The notes beneath the pieces are model-generated. The model saw only the letters and a list, made by a program, of their open reading frames with translations, did no database searches and was not told the origin of the DNA. This document shows, piece after piece, positions 1 to 8,049 of a stretch of 64,000 nt of DNA; position 1 is the stretch's first letter, and each line of letters starts with the position of its first letter. This DNA is from CAILUG01 sp903844415 (GTDB taxonomy: Bacteria; Pseudomonadota; Gammaproteobacteria; Pseudomonadales; Pseudohongiellaceae): NCBI GenBank assembly GCA_947477655.1, contig CANJTS010000002.1:310001-374000 (forward strand), written 5' to 3'. The translations under genes and the position numbers were made by a program.

Positions 1-158
1 CGGTACTGCTTTGGTTTGGCCCTGGGGCATTGCTGCTTGCTGGGTTTTTCATCTTGCGGCGCATGCTGGCAGCTGCTCATGCTGCTCCGGCTACTGAAAA
101 ACTGAGTACAGAAGAAATGCAACAGCTCAACTCCATACTTGACGACTCCAAGGATTAA
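1..158 (+). CDS. ccmH: Cytochrome c-type biogenesis protein CcmH, C-terminal end (partial)
   Basis: Only the last ~51 codons are in the window, and the gene begins before base 1. The frame starting at base 3 encodes a hydrophobic segment (VLLWFGPGALLLAGFFILRR) followed by a polar tail ending in DDSKD and a TAA stop at 156-158. A C-terminal membrane anchor of this kind is typical of CcmH, the periplasmic thiol-redox protein that keeps apocytochrome c cysteines reduced for haem ligation. The gene lies 8 bases upstream of ccmI, which is the usual end of a ccm operon and supports the name. The CXXC redox motif would lie in the missing part, so the identification rests on the tail and the neighbour. 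Confidence 0.75.
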   Translation, partial: VLLWFGPGALLLAGFFILRRMLAAAHAAPATEKLSTEEMQQLNSILDDSKD

Positions 159-166
159 ACCCATTT

Positions 167-1411
167 ATGTCGCCGCTTTTTATACTGTTTACCGCGATGA
201 TTGCGCTAGCGATGTTGTTTGTTATGGTCCCGCTGTGGCGTTATCGCGGCGAGGCTGTTTATTCTTCACTGGCGTTACGCAAACAAAAAAATCATGAGGT
301 ATTCCAGCAGCGCATAGGTGAGTTGGAACTTGAGTTACAACAGGAGCTGATTAATGCAGAAGAACACGCCAAGCTTTTAGCAGAGTTACAGCGTGCTTTC
401 CTGCGTGACATACAAGCGCTCGACAGTCAGACGCAGGGCAGCAACAGTTTAAAAGGAAGCAGGGTAATACTGACCGTATTGGTGTTGTTAATTCCACTAA
501 TGAGTTTTTGGCAATACAGCACCTGGGGTTCTGGGGCTGATCTGGCTTTGCCAAAATTATTACAAGAAGTCAAAACTGCCGAAGATGAAGCCACTCAAAA
601 AGATGCACTGGAAAATCTCGCCACGTTTTTGCAGCAACGTTTAAGCCGCCGCCCGGACGATATCCAAAACGGTTATATGCTGGGAACGCTGTATACCCAA
701 CTGGAAAATTTTGCAGATGCCGAGGCCACATTCAGACAAATGCTTACCCAAATGGACCCCAATGCCGACCGTGCTACTGTTTTGGGGCAATTGGCTCAAG
801 CGCAGTATCTGTTGCATGACTCCAAAATAACTGCAGAAGTGCAGGTAACAATTGACGAAGCATTGGGTCTTGATACCAACGAATACTCAGTGATGAGTAT
901 TTTGGCAATTGATGCTTTTCTGAAGGAGGATGTAGTGGGGGCGCTCGGCTATTGGCGTCGGCAATTATCTGCTGCCACGCCTGGTTCCCAGGAAGCAGAT
1001 GCACTCCGTGAGCGTATTACCATGGTGGAATCTTATTTACCTGCCGAGCAAGTGGCAGCGGCAAAGGGCCCGACCATCACGCTGGTAATCAATGTGGCGC
1101 CAGAAGTTGCAGCACAAGTTGACCCCACCATGCGTCTGTTTGTGTTTGTACGAAATCCAGCTATGCCCATGCCGATTCTCGCGCAAAATATTCCACTGCC
1201 TGAATTCCCCTTTTCAATCACACTTGATAATTCGATGTCGATGACCGGCATGACGATGGACCCTGCGGTCAATCTAATCGCTGGCGCGAGAATTTCAGCA
1301 TCCGGGAATGCCCTTGCCCAAAGCGGAGATATGCAAACGGTTTCTGCCCCTTTTCTGTTGCCAGACATTGCTGCGCCATTAGAGTTGCTCATTGACGAAG
1401 TTGTTCCTTGA
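167..1411 (+). CDS. ccmI: c-type cytochrome biogenesis protein CcmI
   Basis: 414 residues. There is an N-terminal membrane segment at about residues 3-24, a charged helical stretch (about 25-95), a second membrane segment (about 100-120), TPR-like helical pairs (about 150-290) and a C-terminal periplasmic domain. This is the two-segment CcmI/CycH architecture. CcmI binds the C-terminus of apocytochrome c and presents it to the CcmF/CcmH haem lyase on the periplasmic side of the inner membrane. It follows ccmH by 8 bases and is probably the last gene of the operon, since the next gene starts 106 bases on and is unrelated. Proteins of this operon are needed to mature c-type cytochromes such as the haem c domain of the PQQ dehydrogenase further downstream. 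Naming is by architecture and context. Confidence 0.88.
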   Translation: MSPLFILFTAMIALAMLFVMVPLWRYRGEAVYSSLALRKQKNHEVFQQRIGELELELQQELINAEEHAKLLAELQRAFLRDIQALDSQTQGSNSLKGSRVILTVLVLLIPLMSFWQYSTWGSGADLALPKLLQEVKTAEDEATQKDALENLATFLQQRLSRRPDDIQNGYMLGTLYTQLENFADAEATFRQMLTQMDPNADRATVLGQLAQAQYLLHDSKITAEVQVTIDEALGLDTNEYSVMSILAIDAFLKEDVVGALGYWRRQLSAATPGSQEADALRERITMVESYLPAEQVAAAKGPTITLVINVAPEVAAQVDPTMRLFVFVRNPAMPMPILAQNIPLPEFPFSITLDNSMSMTGMTMDPAVNLIAGARISASGNALAQSGDMQTVSAPFLLPDIAAPLELLIDEVVP

Positions 1412-1517
1412 CCCGCCTAAAAACTATATTGCGAAAATAACTCAACTTTTGGGTCACAACAGTAAGGGTTTTTATCTCTCTCTCAGATAGCCAATTAAAA
1501 GTGAATTCACTACCAAC

Positions 1518-2759
1518 ATGACTGCTGGTAAATTTTCCGCGCTGCGTTCAGCCTTCAGTAATCGCAACTATGCAATTTACATGGGCGGCAATTGTATTTC
1601 TCTCATCGGCTACTGGATGCAGCGTCTGGCGGTAGGTTGGTTGACATGGGAAACTTCCCATTCCGAATTCTGGGTAGGCGCAGTGGCCTTTGCCGAGATC
1701 TGCCCACTCATTTTTGTGGGTCCATTCTTCGGGGTGTATTCGGACCGTTTTGACCGCAAAATTCTCGCGATCATCATTCAAACCTTGATGACAGTGCAGG
1801 CCTTTATTTTGTTTGCCTATATTTGGCTGGATATGTTGAGTATTGGAGTTTTGTTTACTCTTACGCTGGTAGAAGGTGTTATTCAGGCCGCCTATCAGCC
1901 CGTACGACTTGCGCTAATTCCCAATCTGGTACGCAAGGCCGATTTAGTCGCAGCAGCGGCATTCACGGCTGTGTCTTTTAATGTGGCGCGTTTCCTTGGG
2001 CCAGCAATTGCCGGTGTTGTGATCAGTTTGTATAGCCCTGCTTGGGCCGTGTTATTTAATGCTGTTACTTATTTGTTAATTATTTTTGCGTGGTATTTCA
2101 TTAAACTTCCACCCACGGTAGAAACTGCCGCACCAAAACAAAGTTTGTTGCGCGACATGCGCGCCGGCATGACCTATATACAGGCCCGCCCGGCCTTGTT
2201 TTCTATGTTTTTGATGATGACGATCGTGGCTTTGTTTGCCCGGCCTCTCACGTATTTACTAACGGCTTTTGTGGGGGCAGTTTATAAAGCTGGCCCAGAA
2301 ACTCTGGCGTTATTTACATCAGCCGTCGGAGTGGGTGCCGTAGTGGCTGGCTTACTCTTGTCCATGCATGGGCACACCAAAGGATTGATCCGTAACATAA
2401 TGCTTAACACCCTGAGCACCGTCATTTGTATGATGTCGTTTGCCAGCATCGACAATATCTGGCTCGCTGCTGTGCTGTTGTTTGGTTTTGGTTATTCGTT
2501 AACGGTATGCACGGTATCCAGCCAAACTCTGGTGCAAACTTGTGTGGATGATGCCATGCGTGGCAGGGTGCTCAGCTTGTGGGTGGCGTTTACCCGGGGT
2601 GCCCCCGCGCTAGGCGTATTAGTTATTGGTTGGTTTTCCAATCATTTCGGCCTGATGTGGCCCAATGTTGTAGCCGCCCTTTTGTGTTTGTGCGGCATGT
2701 TATTGATGGTGAAACAGCGTAAAGCTATGCGGCTGTTCTTTGAAAAGAACACTGACTAA
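1518..2759 (+). CDS. MFS transporter, EntS-like exporter family
   Basis: 413 residues, rich in hydrophobic helices consistent with 12 membrane segments. The loop after helix 2 carries a major facilitator motif A variant (GVYSDRFDRK, about residues 72-81). The opening (FRNRNYAIYMGGN-like) and overall length fit the MFS_3/enterobactin exporter (EntS) group, whose members export siderophores or other small molecules across the inner membrane. The substrate cannot be read from sequence, and no siderophore genes lie nearby. No clear Shine-Dalgarno precedes the ATG, and an in-frame start further upstream was not seen. It appears to be a single-gene unit following the ccm operon. Confidence 0.8.
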   Translation: MTAGKFSALRSAFSNRNYAIYMGGNCISLIGYWMQRLAVGWLTWETSHSEFWVGAVAFAEICPLIFVGPFFGVYSDRFDRKILAIIIQTLMTVQAFILFAYIWLDMLSIGVLFTLTLVEGVIQAAYQPVRLALIPNLVRKADLVAAAAFTAVSFNVARFLGPAIAGVVISLYSPAWAVLFNAVTYLLIIFAWYFIKLPPTVETAAPKQSLLRDMRAGMTYIQARPALFSMFLMMTIVALFARPLTYLLTAFVGAVYKAGPETLALFTSAVGVGAVVAGLLLSMHGHTKGLIRNIMLNTLSTVICMMSFASIDNIWLAAVLLFGFGYSLTVCTVSSQTLVQTCVDDAMRGRVLSLWVAFTRGAPALGVLVIGWFSNHFGLMWPNVVAALLCLCGMLLMVKQRKAMRLFFEKNTD

Positions 2760-3015
2760 AGTCTGTCAAACTAGGTCTGAGTTTAATCAGGCGTCCTTAT
2801 CCGGCTGCCCAAGTTGAAATACAAAAGTTCCTTAAACCAATATTTCCAACAGCAAGGATAGCTCGCCTGGTCTTATGGAACCTATTTTCAAAAAACTCGA
2901 CACACCAGATTTTTATTTGCAGACTTAACCAAATCTGCTTCAAGAGAAGCAATATCAAGTTATCATTTGAAATTAGATTCTGATACCTGACACCTATTGT
3001 TAATTTGGAGCCCTG

Positions 3016-4368
3016 ATGTTCCCCACCGAAGTCCTTGCAACTTATGTCGTCGATAGCGATTTTGATGCGTTGCCTATTGATGTTGTTATTGAGGCTAAAC
3101 GCGCCTTGCTCAATTACTTGGGCTGCGCATTAGGTGGCAGTATCGAGCCGGCGCTGTCGATAGCAATCACCACCCTTGCGCCATTTTCCGGCAAGCCAAC
3201 TGCTTGTGTACTCGGTCGCAGTGAACGCTTTGATGCACTACATGCCGCATTGCTCAACGGCATAGGTTCGCATGTGCATGAATACGACGACACCACGCCT
3301 AAGAACTATGTGCATCCGAGTGTGCCCGTGGCATCAGCACTGTTTGCGTATGCCAGTGCTAATTTGGTGTCCGGAAAAGATTTCGTGCACGCGTTTATTC
3401 TTGGCTTTGAAGTTGAGTCGCGTATTGCCGATTCGGTCTATCCGGCACATTACGAAGCGGGCTGGCATATCACCTCAACCGCCGGCGTGTTCGGTGCGGC
3501 GGCCGCCATTGGCAGATTGCTAAAGCTCGATAAACGCCAGATGGTGTGGGCCTTCGGTCTCGCCGCCACACAATCTGCGGGCATTCGAGAGATGTTCGGT
3601 TCCATGGCCAAATCTTTCCAGCCTGGTCGAGCCGCGCAGAACGGTTACACAGCAGCCTTGCTTGCGCAGGCAGATTTCACGGCTGGAGAAAAAGCACTCG
3701 AAGGACCGCGCGGTTTTGCAGAAGTCACCACCGGGGTTTTCGATGCGAGCAAGATTACCAGCGGTCTTGGCACAGATTTCAGTCTGCGCGTGAATGCCTA
3801 CAAACCCTATGCATGCGGGTTGGTGGTACATCCCACTATTGATGGCTGCAGCCGCTTGCACACACAGTATCAGCCGGATCCGGCCACCATCACTGCCGTG
3901 CGTTTACGCGTGACACCGTTGGTGCTGGATCTGTGTAACCAGCGTGAGTTAAAGCGCGCGTTGCAGAGCAAGTACTCGATTTATCATGCCGCAGCGATTG
4001 GCCTCGTGCGTGGCAAGGGCGGTTTACAAGAGTTCACCCAAGCTGCCGTGGACGATCCTGCCCTGACACGCATTCGTGCTCTGACCACTGCTATCCCTGA
4101 CAGTTCAATCACTGCTGATCAGGTCCACATCGAAGTAGATCTTGCTTCTGGCAAAACCTTGACCCTGTTTGTCGAGCAGTCGCTTGGTAATCTGCTCAAT
4201 CCGCTTAGCGATGTACAAATTGAAGACAAGTTCCGCGATCAAGCAGTGCTGGCACTGCCACCGGCGGTGGTCGAACAACTCATTCAGATATGTTGGAGTA
4301 TCGATACGATGGTTGATGTTGGTACGCTGTGCCGCGTCACGGCGCCCCACGAAGCGGGAATAAACTAG
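3016..4368 (+). CDS. MmgE/PrpD family protein (dehydratase/decarboxylase fold)
   Basis: 450 residues, full length for MmgE/PrpD proteins, which include 2-methylcitrate dehydratase and cis-aconitate decarboxylase. Family landmarks are visible: HVHEYDDT at about residues 86-93, a HPS at about 100-102, a K..QPGRAAQNG segment in the middle and KPYACG before the C-terminal domain. These correspond to the Asp/Thr/His and Lys positions that line the active site in characterised members. A GGAG Shine-Dalgarno precedes the ATG. The gene is followed after 17 bases by an ABC importer set transcribed in the same direction, so the enzyme probably acts on the imported compound. The substrate is unknown. 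There are no propionate-catabolism genes (prpB, prpC) around it, so it should not be called PrpD. Confidence 0.85.
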   Translation: MFPTEVLATYVVDSDFDALPIDVVIEAKRALLNYLGCALGGSIEPALSIAITTLAPFSGKPTACVLGRSERFDALHAALLNGIGSHVHEYDDTTPKNYVHPSVPVASALFAYASANLVSGKDFVHAFILGFEVESRIADSVYPAHYEAGWHITSTAGVFGAAAAIGRLLKLDKRQMVWAFGLAATQSAGIREMFGSMAKSFQPGRAAQNGYTAALLAQADFTAGEKALEGPRGFAEVTTGVFDASKITSGLGTDFSLRVNAYKPYACGLVVHPTIDGCSRLHTQYQPDPATITAVRLRVTPLVLDLCNQRELKRALQSKYSIYHAAAIGLVRGKGGLQEFTQAAVDDPALTRIRALTTAIPDSSITADQVHIEVDLASGKTLTLFVEQSLGNLLNPLSDVQIEDKFRDQAVLALPPAVVEQLIQICWSIDTMVDVGTLCRVTAPHEAGIN

Positions 4369-4385
4369 AGCCGAGGAGAATCAAA

Positions 4386-5432
4386 ATGTACCAGTCGCGA
4401 ACCAGAAGGCTATGGCTGCTGTTGGTAAGTTGCGTTGCTTTGCTGCTGCTTGGTTGTGGCCAAGACACTAATACTGTTGCAAATGATTCTGAGCTAAGGG
4501 AAATCCGCATTCCACTGGGCGCCGGCGGTGTGGGCTTCTTGCCGTTGCTGATGGCGCAGGAATACAACCTGATTGAAAAGCATGCACGTGCGGCTGGCTT
4601 GCAGGATCTGACAGTGCGCTGGATCGAACTTGGCGGACCGGCCGTCATGAACGATGCCCTGTTATCCGGCTCAGTCGATTACATCGCAGCGGGGCCGCCG
4701 GCCTTTCTGACTTTATGGGATAAGAGTCGAGGCACGGCTGATGTGCTGGGAGTAGCCGCCTTGACATCACTGCCGATGTATCTGAATACAAGTGCATCTC
4801 ATCTGCGCACCATTGACGATCTTACCAACCTCGACAAAGTGGCAGTAACAGCCATCAAGGTTTCCATCCCGGCACTCATCATGCAAATGTATGCTGCGCA
4901 GCATTACGGGGCTGACCAGGCCGAACGCTTCGACCAGTTTACAGTAACCATGACACACCCTGATGCCGTCGTGGCACTGCTGTCAGGTTCCGGCGCCATC
5001 ACCGCGCACTTTACCTCGCCGCCGTTTCACCAACGCGAGCTCAAGGATCCCGCGATGCGTACCATTATGACTTCGCTAGATGTGATGGCAGGCAACACTA
5101 CCTTCGCCATGCTGTCGACCACGCGCCGCTTCCATGATGATAATCCTCGGGCTTATGGCGCCGTACTGGCCGCGTTGGAAGAGGCGAATGCCATGATCCG
5201 TGCCGACCCGCTCGCTGCTGCTCAAGTGCTGGTCGATACCGATGGCAGTGGTGGCTTTACACGCGACGAACTAGTCGAAGTACTGCGTGATCCTGCCATT
5301 GATTTCACTACGGTGCCGGCCAATGTCATGCGCTACGCCACCTTCATGAACGAGATCGGTGCACTGAACCTCTTGCCGGAGCGTTGGCAGGATCTGTTCT
5401 TCCCCGAAATACATAACCTCAGCGGCAGTTGA
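4386..5432 (+). CDS. ABC transporter substrate-binding lipoprotein (NitT/TauT-like)
   Basis: 348 residues from the ATG at 4386, which has a GAGGAGA ribosome-binding site. An upstream in-frame ATG at 4329 overlaps the previous gene and is less likely. The first 24 residues form a lipoprotein signal with the lipobox LLGC (Cys24). The remainder resembles NMT1/SsuA-type periplasmic binding proteins of nitrate, sulfonate, taurine and thiamine-precursor importers (IPLGAGGVGFLPL opening, then SGSVDYIAAGPPAFL). It delivers a ligand to the permease and ATPase encoded directly downstream. The ligand is not predictable, but the MmgE/PrpD enzyme beside it suggests an organic acid or small heterocycle. 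That is inference only. Confidence 0.85.
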   Translation: MYQSRTRRLWLLLVSCVALLLLGCGQDTNTVANDSELREIRIPLGAGGVGFLPLLMAQEYNLIEKHARAAGLQDLTVRWIELGGPAVMNDALLSGSVDYIAAGPPAFLTLWDKSRGTADVLGVAALTSLPMYLNTSASHLRTIDDLTNLDKVAVTAIKVSIPALIMQMYAAQHYGADQAERFDQFTVTMTHPDAVVALLSGSGAITAHFTSPPFHQRELKDPAMRTIMTSLDVMAGNTTFAMLSTTRRFHDDNPRAYGAVLAALEEANAMIRADPLAAAQVLVDTDGSGGFTRDELVEVLRDPAIDFTTVPANVMRYATFMNEIGALNLLPERWQDLFFPEIHNLSGS

Positions 5433-5436
5433 GCTC

Positions 5437-6261
5437 ATGGCAGAATCCCACCAGGAAGCGCACAAGCAACATTCACCATTGCTTTCTGTTCAGGGTGTTA
5501 CGCTGCAATACCGCACCACTGACCAACTGCTTACGGCTACCTACCGCGTCAGCTTAGACGTGCAACGCTCGGATCGCTTCGTGGTGCTGGGTCCATCGGG
5601 ATGCGGCAAATCCACACTGCTCAAGGCCATTGGCGGTTTTCACGCACCCACCGAGGGTCGCATCCTACTCAATGGCACCGCAGTGCATGCTCCGGGGCCG
5701 GAGCGTGCCTTCGTGTTTCAAGAATTCGATCAGCTGCTGCCCTGGCAAACCGTACGCGCTAACATTGAGTTCGCACTTATCGCCGGTGCGCATCTGGCGC
5801 GAGGTGAGGCCGCCGATCGTGCGGCGCACTATATCGCCAAGGTTGGCCTGCACGCATTTGCCGACAACTACCCGCACACGCTGTCCGGTGGTATGAAGCA
5901 GCGTGTTGCCATCGCGCGTGCCATGGCCATGGAGCCGGCTATTCTGCTAATGGATGAACCTTTCGCGGCGCTCGATGCCCTGACTCGGGAGCACATGCAA
6001 CAAGAATTGTTGCAACTTTGGCAAGACACGCGTTTTACTGTAATTTTTGTAACTCATTCGATTCCCGAAGCAATTCGCATCGGCAACCGCATCCTGTTGC
6101 TTAGCGCACACCCCGGTCAGGTGCGCGCCGAACTTAATAGCCCCGGCACTGATCTGCGCGACGCGCAGGGCAAACTGTTGTCGACTCGTATTCAGGAGTT
6201 GCTGTTCGATCGCGCCCTCAAATCCGCAGCTGGTGACAATGGAGGCAATGACAATGTCTGA
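5437..6261 (+). CDS. ABC transporter ATP-binding protein (NitT/TauT family)
   Basis: 274 residues. The Walker A motif GPSGCGKST lies at residues 52-60, the ABC signature LSGGM at about 149-153 and the Walker B motif ILLMDEP at about 169-175, followed by the D-loop ALD and an H-loop (VTHS). This complete set of nucleotide-binding motifs and the general sequence place it with SsuB/TauB/NrtD-type ATPases. It begins 4 bases after the binding-protein gene and its last 8 bases overlap the permease start, a typical translationally coupled importer operon. It powers uptake by dimerising under the membrane permease at the cytoplasmic face. Confidence 0.9.
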   Translation: MAESHQEAHKQHSPLLSVQGVTLQYRTTDQLLTATYRVSLDVQRSDRFVVLGPSGCGKSTLLKAIGGFHAPTEGRILLNGTAVHAPGPERAFVFQEFDQLLPWQTVRANIEFALIAGAHLARGEAADRAAHYIAKVGLHAFADNYPHTLSGGMKQRVAIARAMAMEPAILLMDEPFAALDALTREHMQQELLQLWQDTRFTVIFVTHSIPEAIRIGNRILLLSAHPGQVRAELNSPGTDLRDAQGKLLSTRIQELLFDRALKSAAGDNGGNDNV

Positions 6262-7120
6262 ACCAACACATGAGCGTCCGGAAATCGTCAACACACTCAA
6301 CACCCACGAGTTCGCAGTAATTCAAGCGCCACACAGCCGCTGGCGGCGCCTCTGCGACAATGGTGCCTTCCGCAAAACTTTGGTGCTCGTCGTGCTGATG
6401 GTGATTTGGGAAGTCTACGCGCGCGCACTAGCCAACCCGCTGCTGTTCCCTACATTTTCTGCCACCGTGGGCGCACTGCTCAGCGCGCTGGTTACCGGCG
6501 AGTTGCCGCGTGCCGCAGCTGCCACGCTTATTCTGTTGTTCAAAGGTTATTTAGCTGGGCTGCTGCTGGCGGCGTTATTGACCGCATTTGCGAGCATGAC
6601 TCGCATCGGCGCGGATATTCTGGAAACACTCACCGCTATGTTCAATCCATTGCCTTCGATTGCACTGCTGCCGCTCGCACTCATCTGGTTTGGACTGGGC
6701 GAAGGCAGCATTATTTTCGTGCTGATTCACGCCGTGGTGTGGGCCGTGGCACTCAATGCCTTCGCAGGTTTTCGCAGTGTTAGTCCAACACTCAATATGG
6801 TGGGACGCAACTATGGCCTTTCACGCGCTGGTTTCGTGCTGCGCATTCTAATCCCCGGCGCGTTCCCCAGCATCCTCACTGGACTTAAGATCGGCTGGGC
6901 CTTCGCCTGGCGCACATTGATCGCGGCCGAGTTGGTGTTTGGTGTGAGTTCCGGCAGTGGCGGGTTGGGCTGGTACATCTACCAGAGTAAAAACCAATTG
7001 GAAATCCCGGCGGTGTTCGCGGGGCTGTTGACCGTGATTTTGTTTGGGCTTAGTGTCGAAAATTTAGTGTTTAGGGTGATTGAGAAACACACTGTGCGGC
7101 GCTGGGGCATGGCGAGTTGA
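6254..7120 (+). CDS. ABC transporter permease (NitT/TauT family)
   Basis: 288 residues from the ATG at 6254. Alternative in-frame starts exist at 6233 (GTG), 6239 and 6248, but GGAGG at 6241-6245 is ideally spaced for 6254, which gives an 8-base overlap with the ATPase gene. The protein has about six membrane helices. Its EAA-type cytoplasmic loop (ALNAFAGFRSVSPTLNMVG, about residue 165 onward) is the ATPase-docking site of BPD_transp_1 permeases. It forms the membrane pore of the importer encoded by the two preceding genes. A C-terminal IEKHTVRRWG tail is typical of SsuC/TauC relatives. Confidence 0.9.
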   Translation: MSEPTHERPEIVNTLNTHEFAVIQAPHSRWRRLCDNGAFRKTLVLVVLMVIWEVYARALANPLLFPTFSATVGALLSALVTGELPRAAAATLILLFKGYLAGLLLAALLTAFASMTRIGADILETLTAMFNPLPSIALLPLALIWFGLGEGSIIFVLIHAVVWAVALNAFAGFRSVSPTLNMVGRNYGLSRAGFVLRILIPGAFPSILTGLKIGWAFAWRTLIAAELVFGVSSGSGGLGWYIYQSKNQLEIPAVFAGLLTVILFGLSVENLVFRVIEKHTVRRWGMAS

Positions 7121-7354
7121 TGGACTGCGTTGAAGTTAGCCAAACTGCCACGGGCCCAGTAGTTCCCCAATAACACGTCCTGTGGGCGCAATCATGCGCT
7201 ATTGCAGCGAGTAGACCTGCATTCATAATTGGAGCTTCCAATCTAGATAAAAATAGAGACTGCGTAAATTGCATGAGTACGACAGTGATCAGCAATAGTC
7301 TGCCTAGCAAGCTGGGAATAGGGCACGTTTTTTAGGCGTAACATGCTCGTTCAA

Positions 7355-7861
7355 TTACTGAGCCACAGCGTCAGCACACACACAACTTACTTGCCGTGTT
7401 CGGACTCTGATGAGATCAACGTTGTCTCCAATTTCATAATCGGAAGTAAACGTCACGTCCTGGTTATCACTGCGCTGCCAAGCTGAATTAAATTCCAATA
7501 TTTTTATTTCGTTGGTTGCGTTACTGAAGGTTACCGACAATTGGTAGTTACCACTTGAGGCTGTGCACATAGTGTTTTTTAGCGTGCCGTCGACGTGTGC
7601 AAAGGTATTACGTTGTTCGTAAGATATTGAGACGGCCGCTTGGCATATTGCGGTCTTAGGAGGAGGTAAGACCTTTAATTTAATAGAGATATCACTGTCC
7701 ACCCGAATTCGTGTTGTGTTGCCGTCTTTTTCGACGCTGATACGCTCTGCATTACCTGCCTCTGGTTGTGGTGGTTCGTCTTGAGAAAAGGCGAATGATC
7801 CGCAGCTAATAAGCAGTATAAAAAATGGACGGATTGTATAAGGTGCTATTTTTGTTTGCAT
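7355..7861 (-). CDS. Hypothetical secreted protein
   Basis: 168 residues, not recognised. The N-terminus is a plausible Sec signal peptide (basic start, hydrophobic core PFFILLISCGSFAFS, cleavage before QDEPP). An acidic linker follows, then a domain rich in beta-prone, polar residues with four cysteines in the mature part (about residues 94, 119, 160 and 162), the last two as CVC near the end. Such a pattern suggests a small disulfide-stabilised periplasmic or outer-surface domain. It stands alone on the minus strand between plus-strand genes, and its composition is more A+T-rich than the transporter genes before it. No function is proposed. Confidence 0.6.
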   Translation of the reverse strand: MQTKIAPYTIRPFFILLISCGSFAFSQDEPPQPEAGNAERISVEKDGNTTRIRVDSDISIKLKVLPPPKTAICQAAVSISYEQRNTFAHVDGTLKNTMCTASSGNYQLSVTFSNATNEIKILEFNSAWQRSDNQDVTFTSDYEIGDNVDLIRVRTRQVSCVCADAVAQ

Positions 7862-8049
7862 GGGCTTGAATAAAATGTGGCGATGAATTTGGAAAACATT
7901 CTATTGTCTCTTTACTTCTGTTTATTAACTGATTTGTTTCACGTAAGGAAAATGTGGTCTGCTTGCATTTATACCAATTATACTAGCAGGGTTGTTTTAT
8001 GTTTGAAAAATGTGGTCTTTCCCCATTTACCTCCCGAGGTCTTAACCCT

